A stretch of DNA of 64,000 nt. Origin: Onion yellows phytoplasma OY-M (GTDB lineage: Bacteria; Bacillota_I; Bacilli_A; Acholeplasmatales; Acholeplasmataceae). Position 1 is the stretch's first letter. Each line of letters opens with the position of its first letter. The DNA is taken from NCBI GenBank assembly GCA_000009845.1, contig AP006628.2, positions 716,590-780,589 of the forward strand, given 5' to 3'. Below are positions 37,618 to 46,384 of this stretch, piece after piece. The position numbers and the translations under genes are program-made. Below the pieces are notes generated by a model. That model saw only the letters and a list, made by a program, of their open reading frames with translations. It did not search any database and had not been told where the DNA came from.

Positions 37618-39333
37618 ATGAACAAAGATAAAGTTATTCAATTTATTGACGGACAATTATTTAAAAACATGATTACTAACGGAGCTATCAATTTACAAAA
37701 CAACTACCAAACCATTGATAATTTAAATGTTTTTCCCGTACCAGATAGAGATACAGGAACTAATATGAAAATTACTATGATGTCAGGCGTTAAAGAAATT
37801 AGCAATTTAGAAACTCGTTCCATAGTAGAAGTATCCCAAGTTTTATCAAAAGCATTATTAATGGGTGCCAAAGGCAATTCAGGAGTTATTTTATCCCAAT
37901 TTTTTGCAGGAATGGCACAAACTTACCAAAAACTCAATAAAGAAACTATCAATATTAATGATTTTATCCATTCACTTGAAGGAGGCTACCAAAAAGCTTA
38001 CCAAGCTATTATAGAACCTCAAGAAGGCACTATTTTAACTGTTTTTCGTGAAGCTGTTAAACAAACTCTCAAAGCTAAATCCCAATTTAGTACTATTGAA
38101 GATGTTTTATCCAATTTCTTACAAAACGCCCAAAAAACTCTTTCCCAAACAACTGAATTATTAGAAGTCTTAAAACAAGCAGGAGTAGTTGATAGTGGAG
38201 GGGCTGGCTTTGTTGAAATCCTTAAAGGAATGTTATTATTTTTACAAGACCAAAAACTACTTCAAGTAAACCAAAATACCCAAACACACACAAATCCTGA
38301 TAAAATACAAACGTTGGGACAAGTTAATATTAAATATACTTATTGCACTGAATACATTTTTCAAATCAAAGCATCCCAAGAAAAAAACCTTGATATGAAA
38401 CAACTTAAACAAGCTTTATTACAAATAGGAGATTCTTTAGTTTTAGTTAAAGACCAAGAAATTCTAAAAATACATATCCATACCAACAAACCAGGACAAG
38501 TTTTAGAAAAACTCTTAACTTATGGCACATTAAAGGTAAGCAAAATTGACAACATGAAAGAACAACATCAATCAATTTTAGATCAAAAACACGACACATT
38601 TACCCTACAACAAGAACCTACCCCAGACCCAAAGTCACCTTCAAACTTACCTAACTCAAATAAAGATCAAAAATATTTTTTTATTGCATTTGTAAATGAT
38701 ACCAAAAGCCAAAAAGTCTTTGCTGACCTTAAAGTAAATCACATTATAAAACAATCTACTTTTAACCCTACTACTTTTGAAAAACTTCTCCAAACAAATA
38801 CTTCCCAAAACATCATTATCCTGCCTAATGACACATCTCTTTTAGAAAAGCTTACAACCCAACTAAAACAATTACAAGGAACCAATCAAGAAATTGTCCT
38901 TTTACAAACTAAAAACATCGCTCAAGGATACAGTGCTCTTTTAGCTTTTGATAAATCATTGGATTTAGTACAAAACAAAACTATCATGGAAGAAACTATC
39001 AAAAACATCCAAACAGGAAAAATTATCTATGCTGATAAAAAAGATGCTAAAAACATATCCAATCAAACTCTTTTAGAAAAAGAATATTTATCTGTTTGGG
39101 AAGAAAAAATAATAGCTACTAATAAAGATAAATATCGAGCATTAAAAACATTACTCCAAAAAATGATTAAACCTCATCAAACCTTTTTAACTGTTTTTTA
39201 TAATCCTTCATGTACTGATGAAAAAGAATTAGAAAAACTAGAAACTTTCTTAGAAACTAATTACGACCACATTGAATTAGAAACCTTAGAAAGCCAAAAT
39301 AACAACATTCCTTACATTGTTTCATTAGAATAA
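37618..39333 (+). CDS. fakA: Fatty acid kinase FakA (DAK2/DegV-partner)
   Basis: 571 residues. The DhaL-like ATP-binding domain shows NVFPVPDRDTGTNM (magnesium-binding aspartates), LLMGAKGNSGVILSQ and GVVDSGGAGF; the C-terminal half is the FakB-binding region, closing with an EDD-type segment. It phosphorylates fatty acids held by FakB/DegV (a DegV protein is encoded at 4401-5264), feeding membrane lipid synthesis from host fatty acids. GAAAGG lies just before the ATG; a TATAAT at 37,483 is the likely -10. Confidence 0.92.
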   Translation: MNKDKVIQFIDGQLFKNMITNGAINLQNNYQTIDNLNVFPVPDRDTGTNMKITMMSGVKEISNLETRSIVEVSQVLSKALLMGAKGNSGVILSQFFAGMAQTYQKLNKETININDFIHSLEGGYQKAYQAIIEPQEGTILTVFREAVKQTLKAKSQFSTIEDVLSNFLQNAQKTLSQTTELLEVLKQAGVVDSGGAGFVEILKGMLLFLQDQKLLQVNQNTQTHTNPDKIQTLGQVNIKYTYCTEYIFQIKASQEKNLDMKQLKQALLQIGDSLVLVKDQEILKIHIHTNKPGQVLEKLLTYGTLKVSKIDNMKEQHQSILDQKHDTFTLQQEPTPDPKSPSNLPNSNKDQKYFFIAFVNDTKSQKVFADLKVNHIIKQSTFNPTTFEKLLQTNTSQNIIILPNDTSLLEKLTTQLKQLQGTNQEIVLLQTKNIAQGYSALLAFDKSLDLVQNKTIMEETIKNIQTGKIIYADKKDAKNISNQTLLEKEYLSVWEEKIIATNKDKYRALKTLLQKMIKPHQTFLTVFYNPSCTDEKELEKLETFLETNYDHIELETLESQNNNIPYIVSLE

Positions 39334-39361
39334 CAAAAGTGATCTATAAGATCATTTTTAA

Positions 39362-39447
39362 GCGGATATGACGGAACGGTAGACGTGCATGCTTGAGGGG
39401 CATGTAAGAAATATCTTGTGTGAGTTCAAATCTCACTATCCGCACCA
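39362..39447 (+). tRNA. tRNA-Leu(GAG)
   Basis: Acceptor GCGGATA/TATCCGC with CCA encoded, long variable arm, anticodon stem CATGC/GCATG with loop TTGAGGG, anticodon GAG. It marks the left edge of the accessory island. Confidence 0.95.
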
Positions 39448-39492
39448 TTAATTTATTTATTTTAATTAAAATCATTATATTATAATATTATA

Positions 39493-39525
39493 TTAAAAAC
39501 CCTTTTTTTATTAAGGGGGTTTTCT
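39493..39525 (+). terminator. Terminator after tRNA-Leu
   Basis: AAAACCCTT pairs with AAGGGGGTTTT around an AT loop, followed by a short T-run. Confidence 0.65.
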
Positions 39526-39556
39526 TATTAAATTTCATGTTATTAAGAAATATAAA

Positions 39557-39637
39557 AACAATAATAAAATGATATTAAATATTTTAAAATCAACTTTCTT
39601 ATTTATTTAAAATATTTAATATCATTTTATTATTGTT
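39557..39637. repeat. Perfect 32-bp inverted repeat
   Basis: Arms 39,557-39,588 and 39,606-39,637 are exact complements (beginning AACAATAATAAAATGATATT) with a 17-nt loop. There is no T-run on either side, so it is not an ordinary terminator. In DNA it could form a cruciform. Confidence 0.85.
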
Positions 39638-39700
39638 ATCTAAAATTACATAACTTGACTATATTATACATAATTTTAATAAAAAACAATTGCAAAGATA

Positions 39701-39743
39701 TTTTATTATATTTATATTTTATACTGAAATTATTCCCACAATA
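39701..39743. repeat. Direct repeat bounding the island, left copy
   Basis: Contains a 25-bp block (39,714-39,738, ending GAAATTATTCCCA) identical to 44,826-44,850. The flanking words TTTTATTATA and AATA are also shared. The tra5 insertion begins immediately after it. Confidence 0.7.
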
Positions 39744-40033
39744 TGCACTGTTCCGTTTTTTTAGACATATTTTAATTTCAAAATTACTCTTTAAGACTTA
39801 AAATTAAATAGATAATTTCATATCTTTTCAAATTAACAAATAATTTCATTAAACTTAAAAAGTGTCTAATGTTTTTTAATAATTTGCTAGTTTCAAAAGA
39901 TATTTTTTTAATATTTATCCTTACACTATATAGTTAGGGCAAAATAACAAAAAACTCACCATGAAAACGACATAGATTAAATTTTTTTACACAATAATTC
40001 GGAATTTATTGTTTTTGGTAGAAAAAAATGTAT

Positions 40034-40060
40034 GAAAAAACAACCTTTTTCCAAAGGTTA
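40034..40060 (-). terminator. Terminator of tra5 copy B
   Basis: On the minus strand AACCTTT pairs with AAAGGTT around GGAA, followed by GTTTTTT. Copies A and C have decayed versions at the same place. Confidence 0.75.
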
Positions 40061-40085
40061 TAAATTTATATATTATTAACAAATA

Positions 40086-41036
40086 TTATCTATTTTGCAA
40101 ATACTGTAAGGGTGATAAATTATTTAATTTAGTTAATAACCATTTATTATTCCAAAAAGAAGGAAATTGATTGATAATTTTTTTGATTTTAGTTGAGGTT
40201 TTTTGAAATAAAAAAGGATGTTGGTTGAATAAAATACTTTTCATCTGGCCAAAAAGATTTTCAATGACAGCGTTATCACGTGGGTTTGCTTTGTGAGACA
40301 TACTAATTAAAAACCCTTTTTTAGTTAATTTTTTTTGTACTTTTAGAGATTGATAAACTTTACCTTGGTCAGAATGAATAATACAAGGGTTTTTTAAAGT
40401 AGGAATTTTTTTGATTGTATTTAAAATTAATTCTTTATTTTGTCGGTTTGAAGTGTGGAAGGCAATAATTTGATTATTAAAAGAATCAATAATACACGAA
40501 AAATAAATAAATCCTTGGGGAGTGGGAAAATAAGTAACGTCGGTAAATAGTTTTTGCATGGGTTGGGAGGTAGTAAAGTTTTGATTAATTAAATTTGGGA
40601 TTACTTTGAGGTTAGATTTTAAATTTTTATAATAATATTTATTTTTTTTAGGCCTTAACTTACAACAAATATTATTTTCTTTCATGATAAGATAAACTTT
40701 TTTCTTAGTAATAAATTCATTAAAAATTTCTTGGTATAAATCAGTAATTTTACGATGACCGTAAAAATATTCATGTTGTAAACATAAAGTTTGAATACGT
40801 TGTTGTTGCAAAAAATATTTTGTTTCTTTTAATTTTAACTTTTTTTCAATTTTTAGCCAATAATAATAAGTACTTCGATTAATACGAATTGTTTTTAAAA
40901 TGGTAGTTAAATTTAGGTCTTTAACAAATTGTTTAACCAATTGAAAAACTATTTTTTTATTAATAGTTTGAATGTGAGAAATCATATTTTGTAATAATTT
41001 TATTTTTTTCTTTAATTTTTGCATTATTAACACCAA
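40086..41036 (-). CDS. tra5: IS3-family transposase, intact
   Basis: 316 residues, closely similar to the product of 11,185-12,123 along the whole length: RSTYYYWLK helix-turn-helix part, DDE core FTDVTYF, HSDQGKVYQ, RDNAVIENLFG. The codons after MVLIM show two possible starts (41,036 or the ATG three codons later at MQKLKKK); the shorter one matches copy A better. Confidence 0.92.
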   Translation of the reverse strand: MVLIMQKLKKKIKLLQNMISHIQTINKKIVFQLVKQFVKDLNLTTILKTIRINRSTYYYWLKIEKKLKLKETKYFLQQQRIQTLCLQHEYFYGHRKITDLYQEIFNEFITKKKVYLIMKENNICCKLRPKKNKYYYKNLKSNLKVIPNLINQNFTTSQPMQKLFTDVTYFPTPQGFIYFSCIIDSFNNQIIAFHTSNRQNKELILNTIKKIPTLKNPCIIHSDQGKVYQSLKVQKKLTKKGFLISMSHKANPRDNAVIENLFGQMKSILFNQHPFLFQKTSTKIKKIINQFPSFWNNKWLLTKLNNLSPLQYLQNR

Positions 41037-41205
41037 TTATCTTAATATTTTTCATTAATTCCAAAAATAATTATAACTAAAAAATGCATTAAAAATTAAT
41101 TTTAAAATATATTTATTAAATTATTATATAATATGATTAGTATTCAAAGACGAGCAGAGCGAACTAGGCGGCCAGCCGAAGAACATTACAATTAACCTAT
41201 TACAC

Positions 41206-41250
41206 CCCTCCTATAAAGTCCCCTTTGGGGATTTAGGGGTTTTTTTTATA
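41206..41250 (+). terminator. Strong hairpin with T8
   Basis: TCCCC-TTT-GGGGA forms the inner stem, CCCCT/AGGGG the outer one, then T8. It lies in the plasmid-like region upstream of rep, after a G+C-rich patch at 41,150-41,190 (AGGCGGCCAGCCGAAG). Confidence 0.7.
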
Positions 41251-41343
41251 TCAAAAATTCGCTAGGTTTTTCCTTGATTTTTGTTAATTTGGTGCCATCC
41301 CCTGAGAATATAGGTTGCAAAAGTTATAAAAACATCAGGATTT

Positions 41344-41391
41344 TACACACCATAAAGGGCTTGTCTTATGGTGTGTATCTTATGGTGTGTA
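41344..41391. repeat. Iterons, probable Rep-binding origin
   Basis: TACACACCATAA (41,344-41,355), its inverse TTATGGTGTGTA at 41,366-41,377 and again at 41,380-41,391. One inverted and two tandem 12-mers about 220 bp before a plasmid-type rep gene is the usual arrangement of a replication initiator site. Confidence 0.7.
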
Positions 41392-41536
41392 ATTGGTTGC
41401 ACAAAAAAATAAAAAGATAAGGTTTTTACTAGGTTTTTATAGTTTTTTTATATTTGATTTACAACAAAAAAAGGTTAATATTTGTTGCAAAAGTTGCACA
41501 ATTATTTTATAATAAAATTGGATATTTTATCGAGCG

Positions 41537-41561
41537 CCTTTGTCGTGTTAGACGATAAAGG
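41537..41561. promoter_or_regulatory. Hairpin just upstream of rep
   Basis: CCTTTGTCG (41,537-41,545) pairs with CGATAAAGG (41,553-41,561) across the loop TGTTAGA. It may be the nick-site hairpin of a rolling-circle origin or a leader structure controlling rep; the sequence alone cannot decide. GGAG follows directly. Confidence 0.5.
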
Positions 41562-41607
41562 AGTAGGTTGGAGAGTCTATAATTAAGCAATAAAGGAATC
41601 TAATAAA

Positions 41608-42738
41608 ATGAAATTAAGAATTTGTGAACTTGTTATTAATAGTAATTTAATTAATCAATCAAAAATAGAAAATATTTTAGAAGCTAAAAAAAATGCCATT
41701 CAAAATTATGCTTTTATTTTACATGATAAAGATATTTATCAAAATGAAAAAGAAGCTCAATTGAATGGTAAAAAAATAGGAGATTTAAAAACTCCTCATT
41801 GGCATATATATTTAAGATTTAATAATGCATATGATGTAAAACATATTGCTCAATGGTTTAATACTGAAGAAAATTTTGTATCTAAAATTAAAGGTAGATT
41901 TAGTGATGCATTGATGTATATGATTCACGCTAATAGAACTGATAAACATCAATATGATGAAAGAGAAGTAGTTAGTGATTTCGATTGGAAATCTGAAGCA
42001 CAACAAGATATTTTCCTTCGTAAATATAAAATAGATACTCGTTTAAAAGACATCTTAACTAAAATTCATTCAGGAGAAATAAAAGAGTACAACATCACTA
42101 ACTACATTTCTATTATAGAACATAATATCTATTCTGCAGCAATAGAAAAAGCATTTAAGTATAGAACTAATACTTTGAAAGGAATTGAAAGAAACATGGA
42201 ATGTGTTTTTATCACTGGTATGAGTGGTTCAGGTAAAACTACTCTTGCCAAAAAAATAGCCAAAGACAAAAATTATCAAACTTATATTTCATCTGGTAGT
42301 AATGATGTTTTAGATGATTATCAAGGTCAAGAATGTATTATTTTAGATGATCTACGTTCTAATTGTTTAGGGTTAACAGATTTATTAAAAATGTTAGATA
42401 ATAATACTTCATATAGTGTTAAGAGTCGTTATAAAAATAAAGTGTTAGAATGTAAATTAATTATTATTACTACTGTTAAAAGCATTGATGATTTCTTTGA
42501 AGATATTTTTAAAAAAGATGAAAGCATTATTCAATTAAAACGTCGTTGTAAATTACACATTAGTTTAGATTCTAAATATATTTCTTATAGCATGTGGAAT
42601 CCAGTAAAAATGGAATATGAAAAACCTTTCAAAAAACCTAATAATTTATTAAACAAATTTCAAATAAAAGCATTAAGTGAAAAAGAACAAAAAGAGTTTA
42701 TTAAAAAAATAACTAACATAGATTTAGATGAAGATTAA
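41608..42738 (+). CDS. rep: Rolling-circle Rep with helicase domain (plasmid type)
   Basis: 376 residues. HUH nuclease: AFILHDKD (motif 1), HWHIYLR (motif 2, H64 and H66), MYMIHANRTDKHQY (motif 3, probable nicking tyrosine 104). Superfamily-3-like helicase: Walker A GMSGSGKTT (204-212), Walker B CIILDDLR, then LIIITTVK. This is the Rep_2 plus helicase type of phytoplasma plasmids, related to Reps of CRESS DNA viruses. It appears in chromosomal context between tra5 and tRNA genes, with iterons upstream. Confidence 0.9.
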   Translation: MKLRICELVINSNLINQSKIENILEAKKNAIQNYAFILHDKDIYQNEKEAQLNGKKIGDLKTPHWHIYLRFNNAYDVKHIAQWFNTEENFVSKIKGRFSDALMYMIHANRTDKHQYDEREVVSDFDWKSEAQQDIFLRKYKIDTRLKDILTKIHSGEIKEYNITNYISIIEHNIYSAAIEKAFKYRTNTLKGIERNMECVFITGMSGSGKTTLAKKIAKDKNYQTYISSGSNDVLDDYQGQECIILDDLRSNCLGLTDLLKMLDNNTSYSVKSRYKNKVLECKLIIITTVKSIDDFFEDIFKKDESIIQLKRRCKLHISLDSKYISYSMWNPVKMEYEKPFKKPNNLLNKFQIKALSEKEQKEFIKKITNIDLDED

Positions 42739-42761
42739 ATTAAAGAAAAGAGTGTTATATT

Positions 42762-43121
42762 ATGTTTTATAAATTATATCAAAAAAAATTATCTGATTTT
42801 AGTATAGAAGAAATAAGAGATTTATTTTTTAAATTATATAATAATGATGAAGTTCATACAATTTTATTAGGTGCTAATTCTTGCATTGAAAAACACCCTT
42901 GTATTTATCAAAGCAATTTGTCATTAGAATTACATCGTAACAATATAAGTGGTGATGATGATATAGATTTTAATAATGATGATTATAAAAAATTAAATTA
43001 TAAATTTTATACTATTTTAGAATTATTACATTTAGGAAATATAGATTATATTTCACAAGGATGGAATAAATTAGGAGAAAATATAAAAACAGTAAAAGAT
43101 GTTTTAGAAAAAATGGAATAA
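42762..43121 (+). CDS. Hypothetical protein next to rep
   Basis: 119 residues, acidic, helical, no membrane segment, 23 bp after rep with the same strand. The opening KKLSDFSIEEIRDLFFKLYN resembles small immunity proteins of contact-dependent inhibition systems (pattern IEELRDLI...), but that is a weak resemblance. It could be a plasmid accessory gene. AAAGAG precedes the start. Confidence 0.55.
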   Translation: MFYKLYQKKLSDFSIEEIRDLFFKLYNNDEVHTILLGANSCIEKHPCIYQSNLSLELHRNNISGDDDIDFNNDDYKKLNYKFYTILELLHLGNIDYISQGWNKLGENIKTVKDVLEKME

Positions 43122-43219
43122 AATTTTCTTCCGCGGAATGTCAATTTAAAACATTTTATTAGATTTAAAACATATTTTAAACGCATTATTTTGCCTCTCT
43201 CGCTTTGATTTAATTACAA

Positions 43220-44227
43220 TTAAGTAATTTCTATTTCTAAAACATAATTATAAGCTTCTTTTTTGTATACTTGTAATTTACCTTCCAACTCTCTTTCTTG
43301 TGATGAAATCTGTGTCCCTTCCAGATTTTGTGTGTTGCCTATTGCATCATAATTACAAGTATTTTCATTTTCCCAATTAATTTTGCCATCTTGGGTAAAA
43401 TATCTCATATTTCTAGAACCATCATCATTGAATTTTTGATCAAAAGTTTTTTCACTTGCCCAATCCACTTGTATTTTGCCATTTTCTAATTTATAATGTC
43501 TATTCCTTGTCACAGAATGTAATTGTTTTCCTTGTTGATCATAAAAACAATAATAAGTGTAATCACTATCCCAATTAACTTGTTTGTCTTCTTCTGAATT
43601 ACTATCTGATGTGTAAATTATAGATTTTATAATTCTCCCTAATTCATCGAATTCTCGATCCCAAGAATCCTCATCTTGCCAATTAACTCTGCCTTCACTT
43701 GTAAAATATCTTTGTTTAATTCTTATTTTTTGGGTTTTATCATAGCCAAATATACAACCCAAATAGTTTGGTTCTTGTTTTCCATAGTCTACATTTTGTA
43801 ATCTATCATCTTCCGATGTTGTAGCTTATTTAAAACCATACCTTTTTAAAACATTATAGTTGGAATCAAAAATCAAATCATAAGTTTGATAACTATCCCA
43901 AATAACTTTTCCACTTGCATCTAAAGCTCTATATTTAATTATATATTTATAATCTGGATTTATCGGATCTGGATTTATTTCTAATGCTTCTTGTAAAACT
44001 TTAACATTCGAATCTGTTATAGTTTGTTTATGTTGTGCTGAATTGAATATTTTTTCCCATAAAGTTTTGTTGTTGTCTCTTCTTTTTTGATATTCTTTTA
44101 TTTGTTCGTCCATATCAATTCCATCATTGCTAAAAACAGGAGTTAAAAATGAAGAAATAGTTATAATTAAAATAAATTTAATAAAAAAAGCAATTATTGT
44201 TTTTGGATATTTTTTAATATTTTGCAT
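43220..44227 (-). pseudogene. Secreted repeat protein with one premature stop
   Basis: A frame of 335 residues from ATG at 44,227 to 43,220, broken by a single TAA at 43,826-43,828. The N-terminus is a signal peptide (about 8-33, ending TPVFS before NDG). The rest is degenerate repeats of about 25-35 residues with W-D-x-x-Y/F-D: KVIWDSYQTYDLIFDSNYN, RVNWQDEDSWDREFDELGR, IQVDWASEKTFDQKFNDDG. It shares repeat style with 34,807-35,820 and resembles DUF2963-type phytoplasma repeat proteins. The part after the stop could restart at 43,762 but would lack the signal peptide. Confidence 0.75.
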
Positions 44228-44616
44228 AATTTAAAAACCTTTCGTTTGTTTATATATGTATTCTAAATCAATATTTAGGTTATTTTGGATTAATCATCAT
44301 TTAAAAAAATAGTTAAAAAATAATTATGATGCAAAAAAAAGCAAAGATATATTTTTAAAAAATAAAATATTTAAAAATAGTTAAATTAAAAAATAGTTAA
44401 AAAACTTGTAATCTTTTATATTATCACGTAAAATTTTGCCGCAAAAATATTGGATATTTTTTATTAATCATTTAATATCTTTATACCTCTTTATCTTTTT
44501 TTACAACAGCAATTAAAAAAATAAAAAACTTGCTATTAACGTCATTCTATCACAAAAAAAGGAATTTTTTGATCACTCACATTTATATAATGAGTTTTTT
44601 TATAATTTTATATATA

Positions 44617-44646
44617 AAAAAAAGAGACTTAAAAAGTCTCTTTTTT
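44617..44646. terminator. Bidirectional terminator
   Basis: AAAGAGACTT (44,621-44,630) and AAGTCTCTTT (44,634-44,643) with A- and T-runs on both sides. Confidence 0.8.
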
Positions 44647-44815
44647 AGAATTTGATTAAATTTTGGTGTTTTTATTTAAATTATCTATTTATAAATTAAT
44701 TCAACTTTGGATAAACATCTTATTATTATAAATTACATACAGTTTTCTTAATAATTATTCATCAATTGCAATATTATAATAAAATTTTAATAATTTAAAA
44801 AATAAGCTATCAATA

Positions 44816-44854
44816 TTTTATTATAATATTTTATACTGAAATTATTCCCATAAT
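44816..44854. repeat. Direct repeat bounding the island, right copy
   Basis: Same 25-bp block as at 39,714-39,738, here 44,826-44,850, with TTTTATTATA before it. One substitution (C to T) separates the copies in the following bases. Confidence 0.7.
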
Positions 44855-44860
44855 AAAACA

Positions 44861-44892
44861 AAAAGCAAGCTTTAATTAAAGATTGCTTTTAT
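44861..44892. terminator. Terminator, right edge of the island
   Basis: AAAAGCAA and TTGCTTTT pair around CTTTAATTAAAG, itself a palindrome. It lies downstream of the tRNA-Thr/tRNA-Gly pair on the minus strand. Confidence 0.7.
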
Positions 44893-45007
44893 GATATCTA
44901 TAATATATTATATTAATTTAACAATTAAACGCTGTTATTGGGGCAAAAAAGCTAAATAATAAAGTTTTTTAATAAACAAATATAATACATCTAAATTATA
45001 TAATGTA

Positions 45008-45082
45008 TGGAGCGGGCGAGGGGAATCGAACCCCCGTCTCATGCTTGGCAAGCACGTATAATAACCACTATACGACGCCCAC
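45008..45082 (-). tRNA. tRNA-Gly(GCC)
   Basis: Acceptor GTGGGCG/CGCCCGC (one U-G pair), CCA encoded, anticodon stem CGTGC/GCATG with loop TTGCCAA, anticodon GCC. Confidence 0.94.
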
Positions 45083-45101
45083 ATCATCTTAATTTTGGTT
45101 T

Positions 45102-45175
45102 TGGTGCCCTTAACAAGAATTGAACTTGTATTTCAGCATTACCATTGCTACGTTCTGCCGTTAAACTATAAGGGC
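45102..45175 (-). tRNA. tRNA-Thr(GGT)
   Basis: Acceptor GCCCTTA/TAAGGGC, CCA encoded, T arm ACAAG-TTCAATT-CTTGT. The anticodon loop ATGGTAA gives GGT. An open frame across this tRNA (45,095-45,289) is an artefact. Confidence 0.9.
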
Positions 45176-45294
45176 TTAACATATTTTATTATATCAAAAA
45201 AAATATCAAAATGCAAATTTTTGACGAAAAAAATGAAAATTTTACCAAAAAACGTCAAAAAAGTAAAAAAAATAAAAAAAAGTGTGTAAAAATG

Positions 45295-45323
45295 TTCGAC
45301 TCTAAAAATAAATGAGTTATAAT
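45295..45323 (+). promoter_or_regulatory. Promoter of the cold-shock gene
   Basis: TTCGAC (45,295-45,300), 17 bp, TATAAT (45,318-45,323), about 50 bp before the start codon. It is the best sigma-A match in the window. Confidence 0.75.
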
Positions 45324-45375
45324 AGATAATAGGTTATGAAACCGAAATAATTTAAAAGAAGGAGTATTATTAATA

Positions 45376-45600
45376 ATGCAAGACAAAAAACAACAGGGAA
45401 CATGTAGATGGTTTTCTAAAGACAAAGGCTACGGATTTATCGTTTCAGTTGATGGGAAAGATATTTTCGTACATTACAGTTCTATTCAAACTGAAGTCTT
45501 TGGAAGAAAAACACTTAATGAAAACGACAAGGTGGAATTCACTGTTAAAGAAGGCGACCGCGGAGCTCAAGCTGTAGATGTTGTTGTAGTTAACGAATAA
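45376..45600 (+). CDS. cspA: Cold-shock protein, CspA family
   Basis: 74 residues with RNP1 GYGFI (KDKGYGFIVS) and RNP2 DIFVHYSSI. It binds single-stranded RNA and DNA and acts as an RNA chaperone. Normal size for the family (about 67) with a few extra N-terminal residues. AAGGAGT lies before the ATG; a terminator follows. Confidence 0.95.
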   Translation: MQDKKQQGTCRWFSKDKGYGFIVSVDGKDIFVHYSSIQTEVFGRKTLNENDKVEFTVKEGDRGAQAVDVVVVNE

Positions 45601-45623
45601 TTTCATTAATAATCGAACAAAGG

Positions 45624-45646
45624 AAGGGATGCAAATCCCTTTTTTG
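45624..45646 (+). terminator. Terminator of the cold-shock gene
   Basis: AAGGGAT-GCAA-ATCCCTT followed by a T-run. Confidence 0.9.
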
Positions 45647-45837
45647 TTATATATATTGAGCTTTTCGTTTGCTTGTGTAATTTTAATTTAAGTTTAGTTT
45701 AAATTTAGATAATTTTATCTTTGGCGCTTTTACAAAATTTTAAATTTATTGGTTATAATTTCTGAGCGGGCAAAAAGAATAAATTAATCAAAAATATGAT
45801 CCATTCCAAAAACACAAATAACAAATATAAAAATAAC

Positions 45838-45867
45838 TTGATTTAAAAAAGGTTTTTGAGTTAAAAT
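45838..45867 (+). promoter_or_regulatory. Probable ssrA promoter
   Basis: TTGATT, 18 bp, TAAAAT; the mature tmRNA 5' end lies 9 bp after the -10 box, where transcription would begin. Confidence 0.55.
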
Positions 45868-45875
45868 AAAAATAT

Positions 45876-46298
45876 GGGGATGTTTTGGATTTGCCAGGTA
45901 ACGAAATTTATATAGCATATCTTGGTTACGCAAGTAAAAACGTCGAGGTTATAATAACCGGAAATAACAAACAAACTGTAACAAATACACAAGATTTTGC
46001 TGGACAAACTCCAGTTTATCAAATGAATTTTGCAAACAGTTTTTCTTCACAATTAGCTTTTGCTTAAATAAATAAGCAAAAACCGCACTTAAATTAACTT
46101 ACGATTTAAGGAAGGCAATAAGGTAAGTTTTGCTAATTGGGTTTGTCTTTGCTCTTTTAGCAAATATCAAAAAGACTAGTAATTTATGGATTTTGTTTGT
46201 TTTTTCATAAATTGCGAACTTACAAAATAAACTAAATATGTAGAATATATAAATTAAAGTGATTTTGTACATGGGTTCGACTCCCATCATCTCCACCA
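45876..46298 (+). ncRNA. ssrA: Transfer-messenger RNA
   Basis: The 5' end GGGGATG pairs with CATCTCC near the 3' end (one G-U pair), followed by ACCA. The T arm is ATGGG-TTCGACT-CCCAT. Between them is the tag frame in the right phase, ending at TAA 46,065-46,067; the tag probably starts near GGA at 45,960 (GNNKQTVTNTQ...) and ends SSQLAFA, a hydrophobic degron. It rescues stalled ribosomes with SmpB and marks the product for proteases such as FtsH. The exact resume codon is not certain. Confidence 0.93.
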
Positions 46299-46384
46299 AA
46301 ATAAATTATAAATTATTTGCTTGTGTTATTACGTTTTTCCCAAAAAGAATATTTTTAATCCTTGACCAAGTTAAAACTGTCTTA

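Larger units (their letters stand above)
39744..41100. mobile_element. IS3-type insertion (tra5 with left module)
   Basis: Left end TGCACTGTTCC at 39,744-39,754, then terminal module copy B and tra5. The right end corresponding to GGAACAG was not found, so the element is either truncated on the right or its end has decayed; the stated right limit is approximate. Confidence 0.65.

Noticed and set aside
45095-45289. 64-codon frame
   Set aside because: Overlaps tRNA-Thr antisense and the cold-shock promoter region; no protein features.
45885-46067. 60-codon frame that looks like a small gene
   Set aside because: It is the 5' part and tag frame of tmRNA; acceptor stem and T arm at the ends prove an RNA gene.
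46099-46299. Minus-strand frame with a PMEMMGVEP-like start
   Set aside because: Antisense of the tmRNA 3' part; a common misannotation.
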